Source: Kingdonia uniflora (Eukaryota > Streptophyta > Magnoliopsida > Ranunculales > Circaeasteraceae). From it: a stretch of DNA of 64,000 nt. Positions 11,008 through 22,439 of this stretch are shown piece by piece; positions within the stretch are counted from its first letter, which is position 1; each line of letters begins with the position of its first letter. The notes beneath the pieces are model-generated. The model saw only the letters and a program-made list of their open reading frames with translations. It did not search any database and was not told the origin of the DNA. Location of the stretch: contig JACGCM010001110.1 of assembly GCA_014058105.1 (NCBI GenBank), positions 496,001 to 560,000 of the forward strand, given 5' to 3'. A program made the translations under genes and the position numbers.

Positions 11008-11301
11008 ATGGTACGGACTTGATCTCAGAAGATTTGGCATACCGTAGAAGGTCAATTGGCTATAAAAACTGCTGAAGTGCGGGATAGGATTTTCAGTTCG
11101 CTTGGTTACAATGCAGAGTTACCAGTGAGGGAATGTATGCTCGAAGGATTAGATGTAAGGAGCAAAGAACTTGAGTATGCCTGTTATATTTATGAGTCAT
11201 TTTTTTGTGTATTCGTGAATGATTCGGTAGAACGAGAAAGGTTGGTGGGTTTGATCGCTGAAGTGGAGATCGAATTTGAAGATATGAGGATCGACGAATG
11301 A
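11008..11301 (+). pseudogene. Antisense gene of E2, module ii (one stop at codon 5)
   Basis: From the ATG at 11008 the frame reads MVRT, stop, SQKIWHTVEG, then KTAEVRDRIFSSLGYNAELP and a cysteine-containing, acidic end (VEIEFEDMRIDE). The E3 homologue (41967 downwards) starts MVRTHSQRARHASEGP without the stop and continues KVAEVRERIFGRLDYDATLP. The alignment supports the 11008 start. The stop at codon 5 is a lesion in this copy. Function unknown. Confidence 0.6.
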
Positions 11302-11376
11302 TGTGATTAGATGCGAATCCAATGTGGTGATGTGATGTTGTGTATGAAAAAGAAAATAGAGCTTTGACATCTTACA

Positions 11377-11817
11377 GTGCGAGTCATCATGAGTAAGGGG
11401 AGGTCAAGAAAAGATATGGAAAAAGGAGAAAAAATGTTAAAAAATGAGGGGGATTGTAATGATGGAAAGGTGGCTTTATCGAAAAGGTACAAGGCGTCTG
11501 ACATGGAGAGTGAAAAGAATGCCTCAGTTCTGGAATCGAGGACGGTTCGTGCGTGGAGCAATAGATGCCACCCGCATGAGAGAGAAAGGATAAATAGTCC
11601 TTCTTCATCTCCAAGCAAACGTTTTATCACAAAAAACTTGGAGAACACTCAGAGAGAAAGACAAAAAATCAGGGGATTTGATAAAGAGTTATCCGAAGGT
11701 AATAGCCAGTTGAAGAGGGCAAAGGATTCTGGATCTCGTAGGTGGCAATACCGCAACGTTGTGAGGGGAAAGCTTGACTCTACTGCCAATTCTCATTCAG
11801 ATATGGAAGGTTACTAG
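11377..11817 (+). CDS. Antisense gene of E2, module iii (basic, low complexity)
   Basis: 146-residue frame, strongly basic and serine-rich (KGRSRKDMEKGEKM, ERERINSPSSSPSKRF, RWQYRNVVRGK). The middle (SEKNASVLESRTVRAW, then N..HPHERERINSPSSSPSKRF) aligns with the E3 ORF at 23657-23463 (SKRDASVPKQRVAYVIPNN, ERESINTLFSSSFK). Homology to an independently decayed copy makes it likely to be a real coding module. No known domain recognised. Confidence 0.5.
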   Translation: MRVIMSKGRSRKDMEKGEKMLKNEGDCNDGKVALSKRYKASDMESEKNASVLESRTVRAWSNRCHPHERERINSPSSSPSKRFITKNLENTQRERQKIRGFDKELSEGNSQLKRAKDSGSRRWQYRNVVRGKLDSTANSHSDMEGY

Positions 11818-12079
11818 AGATACTTGCGATATATGTTGATTTTTATAGTTTAAAGATAAGTGTTATACTTGAATAATTGATCAGAGATATATGCTGAATA
11901 TATGTATACATAGATGGAAAAATGATAAATACCTTAACCTGTATGTAGGTCGAGCGTGAGAGGCATCTTTGTAGGTCGAAAACGTGCTTGTAAAATTTGC
12001 TTTTAAGCTGGGTAGTTCGTCTGTTAATGAGGTTTTGACCTTTGGTCGGACGAATGAGTCTCTTAACGAAGGGGAAGGA

Positions 12080-12620
12080 GGATTGGAATAATTCCCAGGT
12101 TTCCCTAGTCAGTTGGTGTCATATCCTTCGGGTTCTGATGCCTTTAGAGATTTTTGTAAAGCCAAGTTGGATATAAAAGGGAAGTGGGGTAAATGTGTAG
12201 AGTTTGCCGGTAGGCAGTTTAGTGGTTGTACGGTAGCGGAGGGGGAAGAATATTTCTATCTGTTGGTAGATTTGAGGTAGAAAAACAAGTTAGGGGTATA
12301 GATGAATCAATCTCGTTAGATTATTTCGATGGGGATGTCAGTAGTGACCTCTCGGAGGGTTTTCTGTGTTACTTATCTCAATTAGAGTATGGGTTGAGTC
12401 TCCCCTCACCAATTTGGCGAAGGGGATTATGAATGCAATTAGCGCATGTCCTGTTCAAATGAATAAGAACATGTGGGAAGTAATAACTGTATATGATCAT
12501 CTGAATAAAAGGTGGGAAAATGAGAAAAAAGTGAGGAGGATAACCCCTGAGGACGTTCTGCAGTTTTATGTGGTAAATTTTTTAAGGCCAGTGTGGGGTC
12601 ATATTTCTGTGCGAGCGTGA
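12080..12620 (+). pseudogene. Antisense gene of E2, PF04195-like domain
   Basis: Split over two frames. The first (about 12080-12432) includes SYPSGSDAFRDF, GKCVEFAGRQFSGCTVAEG and EYFYLLVD. The second (12366-12620) includes SPLTNLAKGIMNAIS and KNMWEVITVYDHLNKRW. E3 has the same blocks (PYPVDSDVFKEFYK, GRSLRGCTVKNGDQYF, PLSNIAKGILNTIEAF, NMWEVIKICDNLNR). The 'LPL...V..L....L..N.W' pattern fits the putative gypsy-type transposon domain of plant retroelement extra ORFs. A frameshift lies near 12400. Confidence 0.6.
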
Positions 12621-13082
12621 CTCGGCCTTGTTTTTTTTATCTAAATTTAGCAGGTCGAACTTGGAATGACAATATCATATGGGTTAAGGGTAAGTGCCTT
12701 CAAAGAGATGATGAAGAACTTTTGGACCTTCGATTTAGATCTGTAAAACAAAGTAAGTATAGACATGCATGGATAAAATTATTGCTATGTTTCGTTGGCA
12801 ACTGTAGCTAATAATAAAAATGTTATTATTATTGGTGTTAAGTCTACAGTGGAAAGGAAGAAATCCTTGCTGGACGAAGTTGCAGAGGAGGAAACTGAAC
12901 TCAAGCTCGTTTTAGGGGACCTTGGCCTGAGCAAAAAGAAGAGAGTTGACAGTAGGTCGAAAAAGGTTTAAAAGGCTCAGTCTACTAAGTCAATGGCGGG
13001 GGTCAATAAAGGAAAAAGGAAAACAAGTGGTGAGAATGCTCAAACAAATCCTTCCAAGACTCCTGGAATTGGCAGTTAGGCC

Positions 13083-15690
13083 TTGGCGAAACCCATTAAG
13101 CCGAGCAAAGTAGCTCTACTTTTTTTGAAGAAACGGATGTTAAAGACTTTGCCAGCCTCGAATGCCACGGAAAGTGATGAGGTCGCCAAAGTGAAAAGGG
13201 TTGAATCCTCTGGGGAGAAGGTCGCTGAGTCACGACCTGCTGCGGTGGATGACCTTAGGGAGGTTGAGGAAAGGGCTAGGTTGGCAGCTCTCCAGGGGGA
13301 GGATGATGCGAGCAAGATGGTAAGTGTTATATTACCAGTAATAAATGTTATTATACTTTGCGCGCTATTAACTAAGATCTATTCATTTTATGTTGGTCGT
13401 TCGTCTTATGGAGGGAGTCTGGCTCGGTATTGAAGAAGACAAATTCGAGCTGAAGAGCGAGCTGAAGAAAGACCTAGCTCAAGCCAAGACTGAAGCCATG
13501 AAGGAAGTGAGGCAGGTGAAGGCCTCTCACGCTGAGGCGATCAGCCAGCTACAGGTCGAGGCAAATGCCAATTTGGACGAGATGGTTGAGGTGCATGACA
13601 GACTAGGTCGTCACTTGATGTTGAAGGGCTATTCTCAGGAGGAGGTGGATGCCATTAAGGCTGACACCTATGTTGTGGTGGAAGATGAGGAGGCGGAGGA
13701 TGTAGGAGTCGTGGATGGTCTGGATGGTGTCTCCCGCCAAATAGTTCTTGACAACCAAGGGATGATGCTGAGCTCCCAGAAGGGGGGAGTGAGAAGGTAG
13801 GGCAGACATGTGTTTTGTATGAATATTTGTGAGTAGCTTGAATCATGTATAGGGAAGAAAACTTCTATAGAATGAATTTGTTTATAAACCTTTTGTAGGC
13901 AATTAGAGAGATGAGTCTCAGAATTAACGACTTAGAGTCTGGACTTGCTAGCGTAAGAGAGACCTCTAAAGCCTTGCTGTCTGCTCAAGTGGAATTGTAG
14001 GTTAGATCGGAACAAGTTATTCGACTTTTATGTTACCCCAACGTTAAGTTAAGTAAACAAGATAGAAATGCATGGCAAAAATCTAAAGCTATTAATACGG
14101 AATAATATGTCGAACGTATCTACCTTGTACTCCGAAAGAAGATTCATGTAGGGTTCGTCCGCAAAAGGATTCCAAACTTCTAGCCAAAAAGTACTTGGAA
14201 ATATATGTTTAGAAATCAACAGTCTCTTAGAAATGTAGTATGTATATGCAGGAATTATACTTTCTGAATCGAACTGCACTAAATCTTGTTATATGTCGCA
14301 GGTCGAATTGGATGCATCTCGCGCATGTGAGGATCACGCACTCATGTGCAATTGGGAATTTGCAGAGCAGTTCGATAGGATGAAAGAAGTGAACGGGAAT
14401 AGAGAGGATCAATGCGTAAAAGCACATTTCAGACTTAAGAAGTTGAATCAGTTCATCTCTGACCTAACTCGTCAGGTCAAGGATAAAGATTCTAGGATTA
14501 AGAAGGGGTTAGAAGATTTATCCGCGGTAACAGAATGTGCCAAGAAACTTCAACGTCAGGTTGATACATTGGCTGTGACGGGTAAGCAGGCTGACATGGC
14601 TCAATACAGTATTTAGGCACTGGAACGGTCTGAGGAACAATGTCGATCTGAGCTCCAAAGATGTAGGAACGACCTAGAGCGAATGAGACAAAAATTCCTC
14701 GAACAGGATGACGAGCTGAGGTCAGCTCAAAAAAATTTATCGGCTTCGAAGGCCGTAGCTGAACATTTACAAACAACTCTCCCTGCCAAGGATATGGAAT
14801 TCTGAGAAATATATCGCAGGTGTGATGATTTAAATGAGAGAGTCGCTCGACTTCAAGCCAAAAAGGATCAAGCCATTGCTCGTGCCAAGAAAGCTGAGGC
14901 TAGAGAGCATTCTGGGGGAAGTAGAACTGAGGTTAAGTCTCCTTTAGTTCGAGGGGATATAGTTAGTCTCTCAGGTCGAATCAGAGATCTAGAGAGTGAC
15001 GTGTCTCGTATTCAGGGGCATGTCCAAAAGGGAAATGTAAATTTGAGGGAATGCCAGAATAAATTGGATGCTGCTCTTATCAGGGAGAAAGTTCTGGAAG
15101 GGGAGATCAGAGAAAAGGAATTTCTATTGAAGAGGAAAGAAGAATTATTTAAAGATCTGCCTGTTAGAGAATAGTTGAATGTAGAACTTGGGGTACTTCA
15201 TGCTCGGGTAGTAGAATTACAAGCCATGAACCTAGCGGAGTCAGCGAAGTATATTTACTAGTTGGAAAAAGATACGATCTATAATGAAAGGGTTGATGCG
15301 GAAATAATTGCATGGAAGGATACTTGTGCTAGATTAAAGGTATGCCTCGAGAGGTTGAAGGCTAGATTTGCAAAAGCGGTAGCACCTGATATGGCTCGAT
15401 CTGACTTGTTAAAGGTAATTTTTGCATATTTTATAGAGGAAGTTAAAAAATTTGAGTCAAAACTAGATACCTTGCTTAAAACTTTGTCGGACTTGGGGTG
15501 CACATGTGGAGCGCAGATAGATCGAAGAAACTGTCTGGGTGCCATGGAGACCCATCTGGGTCCTTGAACTTCTGACTTAATAGAACAAGGTAGAGCTGCT
15601 GTGGCCCGTGAGCTGAAAGAGAGACCTCTTAATGATGTGAGGGAAAACATTGCTGATACTCTCTCAGTAGAAAAGAATCTCCTGTAATAT
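13083..15690 (+). pseudogene. Antisense gene of E2, coiled-coil region
   Basis: Long Glu/Lys/Gln-rich stretches: AAVDDLREVEERARLAA (13083-13330), a probable donor GTAAGT at 13320, then KSELKKDLAQAKTEAMKEV and LKGYSQEEVDAIKADTYVV (13390-13800). Further heptad-like sequence runs from 14293 (DEMVEVHDRL-type and RQVKDKDSRIKKGLEDLSAV) to about 15690. E3 repeats the module order, including LKIGYSVADIEAIMKGRF. Stops at about 14616, 14804, 15173 and 15567 break the frame. It is probably a structural, self-associating protein; no enzyme motif is visible. Confidence 0.6.
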
Positions 15691-15719
15691 GACTTCGGCC
15701 TAAAAATAAATAGAATTTG

Positions 15720-16720
15720 TCGCAGACACATTGAAATAGATGAAGGCTAGTACGACCATTGCCTTATCTTGTTTCTGGTGGAATCCTTAATATCAAGCAA
15801 ATTTTTACATTCATTTTAATTGCAAAAATGTAGAGGGGTAACTAGACCAAGTGTTATCCTTGATCTAGGCTTATAGAAATGTTGCAGACATATTGAAAGA
15901 GATGAAAGCTAGTATGACATTTGCCTTATCTTATGCCTGATTGTGTCTTTGATGTAAGACGAGTTTTTATACTTGCCACAATCGCAGAGCTGTAGAGATT
16001 TAGCTGAACCAAGTGTTATCCTTGATCCAACCTACTGATATATTCCAAACAAGCTGTAAAAGATGAAGACTGGTATTACCTTTGCCTTATCACTTGTTTG
16101 GTTGTGTCTTTGATATGAAACAAGTTTTTACACTTGCAACAATCGCAGAGCTGTAGAGATTCAGTTGAACCAAGTGTTATCCTTGATCCAACCTACTGAT
16201 GTATTCCAAACAAGCTGTAAAAGATGAAGACTAGTATTACATTTTCCTTATCTCTTGTTTGGTTGTGTCTTTGATATGAAACAAGTTTTTATACTTGCAA
16301 CAATCGCAGAGCTGTAGAGATTCAGTTGAACCAAGTATTATCCTTGATCCAACCTACTGATGTATTCCAAACAAGCTGTAAAAGGTGTAGACTAGTATTA
16401 ACCTTTGCCATATCTCTTGTTTTGTTGTGTCATTGATATGAAACAAGAATTTACAGTTACAACAATCGCAGAGCTATAGAGATTCAGCTAAACTAAGTGT
16501 TATCCTTAATCTAACCTACTGACGTGTTCCTAACAAGTTGTAAAATATAAAGACTAGTATTACCTTTGCCTTATCTCTTGTTTGGTTGTGTCTTTGATAT
16601 GAAACAAGTTTTTTCACTTGCAACAATCGCAGAGCTGTAGAGATTCAGCTGAACCAAGTATTATCCTTGATTCAACCTACTGATGTGATTGATCATAAGC
16701 TAGTATTATCTATGCTTGAA
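15720..16720. repeat. Tandem array, 160-163 bp unit, about 6 copies
   Basis: The anchor CCAACCTACTGAT(G)T recurs near 16029, 16190, 16350, 16511 and 16672 (periods 160-161). An earlier, more diverged unit starts near 15725. Each unit contains CTTGTTTGGTTGTGTC, ATGAAACAAG, AATCGCAGAGCTGTAGAGA and AAGTGTTATCCTTGAT. It sits between integrase and the antisense gene of E2. A shorter, inverted relative lies at 19600-19935 in E3. Confidence 0.9.
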
Positions 16721-16938
16721 TCTGTAGAATGTGGAAGAACCTTCATGAAGAAAATGATATTTTGCAAAAAAATTTCATTGATAAGTTTAGAAGTTACATT
16801 GGAAAGAGATTAGAATTGCACTTTTGGAATATAAAAACACAAAGTGAACAACGGGAATGGAGTAGTAAGATTCTTAATGATAGTACCGTTTCAGTCGCCA
16901 AGTATTCCAAGGATTTGAAATGGGGATTCCCTCTTCTG

Positions 16939-18143
16939 TCATGAGATGATATGATCCGAGGCCTGAGAGACTGTGATAATGAATGGACCCTCCCAATTAT
17001 CTGCTAATTTTCCAGTGTGAGGCTCTTTGCGATGTTGAGGAATTTTTCTGAGGATGAGATCTTTGATTTGGAAAGTACGGCTCCTGACTCGGTTATTATA
17101 CGATCTGGCAAGCATATGATGATATCGACCAAGGTTAGTGATGATGCGTTCCCTGGTCTCATCTATCATGTTGAGGTTGCAAGCCAATTCAAACTCATTT
17201 TCCTCGTCAGTGAGCTCGTGATCACGAACTGGATGATGATATTAAGAAGGAATGACAGCCTCAATACTATAAACAAGGAGGAATGGGGTACACCCAGTAA
17301 ATTATCGGGAAGTAGTTCGATACGCCCACAGGACGTGAGGTAGTTCGTGAACCCAATTCCTTTTTTCCTGTGAGTGGAGCCATTTTTTGAGTCCATCCAC
17401 GATGGTTTTGCTGGTAATTTTGGCTTGGCCATTGCCTTGAGGATAGTATGCATTTGATGGTGAGTGGATGATGTTGTGGTGATTGAGGAAGGATACGATC
17501 TTTTCTTCTACAAATTGGAGCCCGTTATCGATACGAATTAGGTGGGGGAACCCGAATCGAGTAATTATGTGGTTCCAGATGAAAGAGATGACCTCTTCTT
17601 CTCTGGTTCGACATAGTGGAACTGCTTCTACCCATTTTGTAAAGTAATCGGTAGCTACGAGTAGGTGACGGCGATTATCTAGAGAGTTAGGGAATTCACC
17701 GAAGAGGTTTAGTGCCTATCTTTTGAATGGCCAGAAAACCTTACTTGCATGGAGTTCGAGCGCAGGGGCACATATCATATGTCCATGTCTCTGGAAGGTG
17801 TTGCACCTGCGGGAATACTCTTCTGCTTGCTTGCGCATGCCGGGCCAGAATACTCCTTGAGTTATAGCTCAGTTTGATAATGATCTACCTGCAGCGTGGG
17901 AGCCCCAAGTTCCTTCATGTAGATCGCGGAACAATTCGTCTACTTTTAATTTTGAGAGGCACTTGAGGTAAGGTCCTGTAACGCAAAGTCGGTAAAGCAT
18001 ACCATTCTGAGTAATGTAACATTTCGAGTTGCTGATCAGTTGTCGACGTTCTTTTGGATCTGCTAGGAGTGGTTCATTACACTTGTTGTCGACACCGAGG
18101 TAGGCTAAGAAAGGCTTTTGCCAATCGTTGTCTCCCCCTTTAT
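16939..18143 (-). pseudogene. E2 integrase, broken
   Basis: Reading down from about 18143: NDWQKPFLAYLG, KCYITQNGMLYRL, the zinc-binding box (LHEGTWGSHAAGRSL, CNTFQRHGH), LLVATDYFTKWVEAVPLCRT, then FGFPHLIRIDNGLQF with the second Asp and YYPQGNGQAKITSKTIVDGL. In the last, the expected catalytic Glu (QAEIT) is changed to Lys. The C-terminal domain ends NLGRYHHMLARSYNNRVRSR and LADNWEGPFII. One stop follows AAGRSLSN and another follows AYRTTSR. Confidence 0.85.
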
Positions 18144-18179
18144 TACCCCTAGTGTTGATCGTGTATACAGAGATGATAG

Positions 18180-18515
18180 GATCGAGAAATCAATCCTCTT
18201 GGGTTTTGAGGCTTCAAATAATGTCACAGAGTACAAAGCCTTGATCCATGCATGGGCTCAATTTAGCATTAAAACTTAGGGTTCCCGAGCTATCATTCTA
18301 TGCTGATTCATTACTAATAATCTACCATTACTTCGAACAGTACAAGAAGAACGATAAAATAGTCGACTATGCAGCCCTCGTTACTGATAGAATGAGAAGA
18401 TTCATAAAAGCTACTCTCAACTATTTACTACGAGGAGAAAAAAGACATGCCGATTCCTTAACTTACTTAGCCGGGGTCTGGGTACAGATGCATGATACTT
18501 CTAAATTGAAGTGAT
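18180..18515 (+). pseudogene. E3 second RNase H (aRNH), nearly open
   Basis: Reads LLGFEASNNVTEYKALIHA, then after a small frame change MHGLNLALKLRVPELSFYAD, SLLIIYHYFEQYKKNDKIVD, AALVTDRMRRF and HADSLTYLA. ASNNxxEYxAL and ADSLLI are the aRNH motifs, and HADSLTYLA is the typical end. The N-terminal DGS motif is missing because the element is truncated at about 18146. Confidence 0.8.
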
Positions 18516-18559
18516 CTCAACCCCCAGCATTGATCTCTCTGTATGCGCGATAAACACTG

Positions 18560-19600
18560 GGGGCGATATAGAGAGGGCGATAATTGGAGAAAACCTTTCC
18601 TTGCCTATCTCGGCCTAAAAGATGAATGTGATGGGCCCCTTCTAGAAGATCCAAAATAATGCAGACAGTTGATCGAAAATCAAAATGTTATACAATGCAG
18701 AATGGCCGTTTATATCAAAGATCAGTAACAAGGTCTTATCTCAAGTGCCTCTCCAAGCAAGAAGCAGATCGAATGCTCAAAGACTTACATGAAGGAACTT
18801 GTGTCTCCCATGCCGTAGGTCAGTCAGTTGCAAATAAAGTAATTATACAAGGAGTATTCTGGTCGGGAATGCAAAAATAAGCAGAGGAGTACTCAGGATG
18901 ATGCGACGCATCTCAACGACATGGCCATATAATACGAGCACCTGCACTCAAACTCCATGTGAGCAAGGTATTCTGGCCTTTCAAGAGGTGGGCACCCGAT
19001 TTAGTAGAAAAAATTCCGAATATGCCGGGTAACCGAAGGTTCTTACTCGTGACAACAGATTACTTTACCAAATGGGTGGAAACAATTCCCCTTTGTTAAA
19101 CTCGAGAAGAAGAAGTCCTCTCATTTATCAGGGAATATATTATCATACGGTTTGGATGCCCCTGCCTGATTCAGATCGATAAGGTAGTTTGTTGGAGAAA
19201 AGGTAGTGGCTTTTCTCAACAAACACAACATCATTCATTCCTGATCCAATCCATACTACCCCCAAGGGAATGGACATGCCAAAATAACCAACAAAGCGAT
19301 AGTTGATGGAATCAAGAAGAGGCTTCAATCACAAAAGAAAGGGAATTGGATACGGGAACTGCCTCATGTCTTATGGGCATACCATACTACACCGAGACAA
19401 TCAACTGGATATTCCCCCTTCCTCCTGGCTTACGGGGCTGAAGCCATCATTCCAGCGAAATACCACTATCATGTCAAAGATCATAAGCTAGCAGAGGAAG
19501 AAAATAAGTTTGAACTAACCTGTAATATGAACTGGATCAATGAGACTCGAGATCATGCCATTGCGAACCTGGGTCGATATTATTATTTCGCTAAGTCCCT
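18560..19600 (+). pseudogene. E3 integrase, broken
   Basis: Starts DNWRKPFLAYLGLKDECDGP, matching the E2 copy, then KCYTMQNGRLYQRSVT, LHEGTCVSHAVGQSVANK (zinc-binding His pair), RRFLLVTTDYFTKWVETIP and IIIRFGCP. Indels scramble the region of the second Asp at 19170-19260. The C-terminal end resembles E2 (ETRDHAIANLGRYYYF). It forms an inverted repeat with 16939-18143. Confidence 0.8.
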
Positions 19601-19935
19601 GATACATGATACCTCAATTCTCATTCTATATATTCTAAAAGTGAGATTCCAATCTCCAATAGTGTGTATATTCTTTTCTACTAAATGAAAGCATTCAAGT
19701 TTTTTCCCACATTACTCTCTATAGACATACATGTAGTATCTACTGAATCTTAAAGATTAAAGCAAAGGTAATACTAGCTTTTAATCGATACATATATACA
19801 AATATCAATGATTAAAATAAAGGTAATACTAGTTTTCAATCAATGATCTCTACTATTTCTAAGACATAAGATAAAGCATAGGTAACACTAGCTTTCATTT
19901 CTCTAAGCATCTGTAATACATACATAACAGGTCAC
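19600..19935. repeat. Degenerate tandem repeats of E3, inverted relative to E2 array
   Basis: The phrase AAAGGTAATACTAG (or TAGGTAACACTAG) followed by a TTT-CAAT or TTTCAT run recurs near 19762, 19823 and 19881. Its reverse complement matches the CTAGTATTACCTTTGCCTTATC segment of the 161 bp array at 15720-16720. This supports the mirror-image relation of E2 and E3. Confidence 0.65.
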
Positions 19936-19999
19936 TTATACAGGTTTTTCTTATGGACGGTCAACTATACTTTCCCCTTCCGTAGGAGGTCTTGAGGCC

Positions 20000-22330
20000 A
20001 TAAAATCTAGCTCTCAAGCAACTATAATATCTCTTCCTCGCTCTACTCGTTCTGTAGTAATGGGGCCTATATCGGTTGCCATCGAGTTCAAGTAATTATG
20101 TCGATCTATTTCAGCATTACAGATATAACCTTTCAATACCAAACAGTCATGCAAGGTATCCCTTTCGAACTCGAGCCTCTTTACTTATTCTATAAAATAG
20201 GCAATTACTGCCATTATCTCCCTCGAGAGCACCTCATCCATGGAAATTCTGTGTCTGTTCAGAATAGCCAACTCATCAAAATTTACCTTTAGATTCTTAT
20301 AATGTTTATCCAAATGTGTGTAATGGGCTTTTGCTCACTCTAAGCATCCTTCTAAGTTTGACACAACATCAGTAAATTTTGATACCAATCCCATCGATTT
20401 TTCTTGATTAACTCGATTTTTCATTTTTAACTCCTCGAGCTCGCTTGGCAATGCCAACAACTTTGCCTCAGGTCTATTGCTTCCCCTGGCACTAGCATTC
20501 TTCAAAATTTCATCTTTTATTTTGATATCTTCTTTCAACTCTTTCTCTTTGAGGAGAGAAACCTCTAACCTATCACCACTCTCTCTAACTCATTCATTAG
20601 CTTTCCTCACGGCAGCTCGAGCGACAACTAAATCTGCCTCCAACTTTTTAATTTAATCTTGAGTATTAAAGAGATAACCCTTTGTAGTTGCCACCTCGAC
20701 ACCACTCTTTCTCTTCTTTGACCTCTCTGCAACATGGGCCTTCTTGCCATGCGAACTTGCCAAGTCTGCCTTCAACTTTGCCACTTATTCATTAAGTTTA
20801 TTACATTGATTTTGAGTGCTCCAAAGGCTATCATCTTTTACTTGAAAAACATCACTCAACTTCTTCACTTCACTTTCTGCACTCGCCAAATTACCTTGTG
20901 CATTCACCAGTTCAATTACCTTCTAATTCACTTGCCCCCTCAAACTTGCAAGATTATCCTTTAGATCTTTTGCTTCCACATCTAGCATTCTGATGCGATA
21001 TTACGCGACAACCAGATCCTTCCCTTTCACCCCCAACAATTTTACCATGCTATTTAACTTTGCCACTTCATTCTGTAAACTAACAAGCTCCCCATGTAGT
21101 TTTTCCTTTTTTGTATCTTTACTTTTAATCTACCGGGTCAGATCATTCATCGTTTTTTCTGCCTTAGCAAGTTTAATCTCCACTTTGACATACTAATCCA
21201 TACTATCTTCATTTTCCTCTTTCGTCCTATCAAAATCGAGCTTACACTCATAATTGCATTCAAGAGCATATTCTTCTCTCAGTCGAATAGCTTCTAACTC
21301 GGCATGCACAAACAGTTCGGTTTAACAATACTTCACAAATACGATCAATATACTATAGTTTACAATATACTATAGTTTACTCACATATCTAATAGAGTTC
21401 TATATATCACGAGCCAACAAAACGAGATGCTACTTAGCCCTCAAGCTACGAAGTTTTCTCAACCTGGTGGTAATACCATATGCATCTCATAATAAAAAGA
21501 AACAGCTAATTTTCTCTTATTTCAAGGTACACATTTTTACCACTCCCATTATTTTTCTTACATTTCCAAAAAGATGTGATTATGCACTTCTTGGGTTACT
21601 CTTGTTATCTTTTTATGATACAACACCTCCAAAAGTTTTCAACCTAAAATGATTTTTATCTGTCCTCTTACATTACTTTTCTATATTTCTCTTCTGCCAA
21701 CATCGAAGAAGTTACATATTGAGCAATTCTAAAATTTTGAGCTTTTTCTAACCTGAAGTGACGTATGCGAAGTCAACAAAGATGCTGAAAAGTTTTGCTC
21801 CTTAGCGAGCTCTTTATCTAAATCCTTAGTTTTGAGGCGCAAACCTTTAAGTTCCTACAAATCAATATTTACAACATCTCTTAGACTACTCCATAATTAT
21901 CCTCCAAATGTATTCCATATAATAAAAGTCTTCAATTCACAAAAAATAAAGCTTTACTATTTACTCTACCTTCTCATTCTCTCATCCTCGGTTCTTTAAA
22001 TCAGTCCTGGCAGAGAAAGCATCCAACCCTTTCACAGTCTCCCAAGGTGAACTACCTTCAATATCAGGTTCCTCTTCTACCTTGACCTCGTCCACTTCCA
22101 CAAAACGTCCCTTCATTATAGCCTCGATATCGGCCACAGAATATCCAATCTTAAGGAGCTTTTGACTGAGGTTATTGCGGGAAGCTGTATCTTCCTCTAC
22201 ATTCTTTTTCACCTCTGTTGTAAGATCAAGCATAGTTACCTGGAATGAATCCTTTAGGTCTGTTATCCCAAAGTTCGAACGCTCCCTTTCCTGTACTAAA
22301 TTTACCTCGAGCTGGGAAATTCTCATCTCG
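20000..22330 (-). pseudogene. Antisense gene of E3, coiled-coil region
   Basis: The minus-strand frame 22326-21982 reads MRISQLEVNLVQERERSNFG, KNVEEDTASRNNLSQKLLKI, GYSVADIEAIMKGRFVEVDE. Further Glu/Lys-rich stretches continue to about 20335 (MKEDIKIKDEILKNASARG, LPSELEELKMKNRV). The GYS-x-x-[DE]-[IV]-[ED]-AI motif is shared with E2 at 13625. Between coding patches there are T-rich stretches that look like introns (21360-21960). Broken by stops. Confidence 0.55.
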
Positions 22331-22439
22331 AAACGAACTGGACGAGAAGTACACGCCCCAAATCGCCGTATAGTATTTCACTGTACAATACTGTAAAAAA
22401 CATCTAAAGGGGTTATCCTCCTCTCCACCCCCTTAAAAG

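Larger units (their letters stand above)
8942..18143 (-). mobile_element. E2: 5'-truncated Tat element with large antisense gene
   Basis: Minus-strand order from the truncation: integrase (18143-16939), ~161 bp tandem array (16720-15720), antisense gene on the plus strand (9818-15690), polypurine tract and 3' LTR (8942-9521). Gag, protease, RT and both RNases H are missing. The break at about 18143 lies inside the integrase N-terminal region, at a junction with an inverted relative (E3). The stretch 10022-11007 separates two modules of the antisense gene; I see no further coding in it. Confidence 0.8.
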
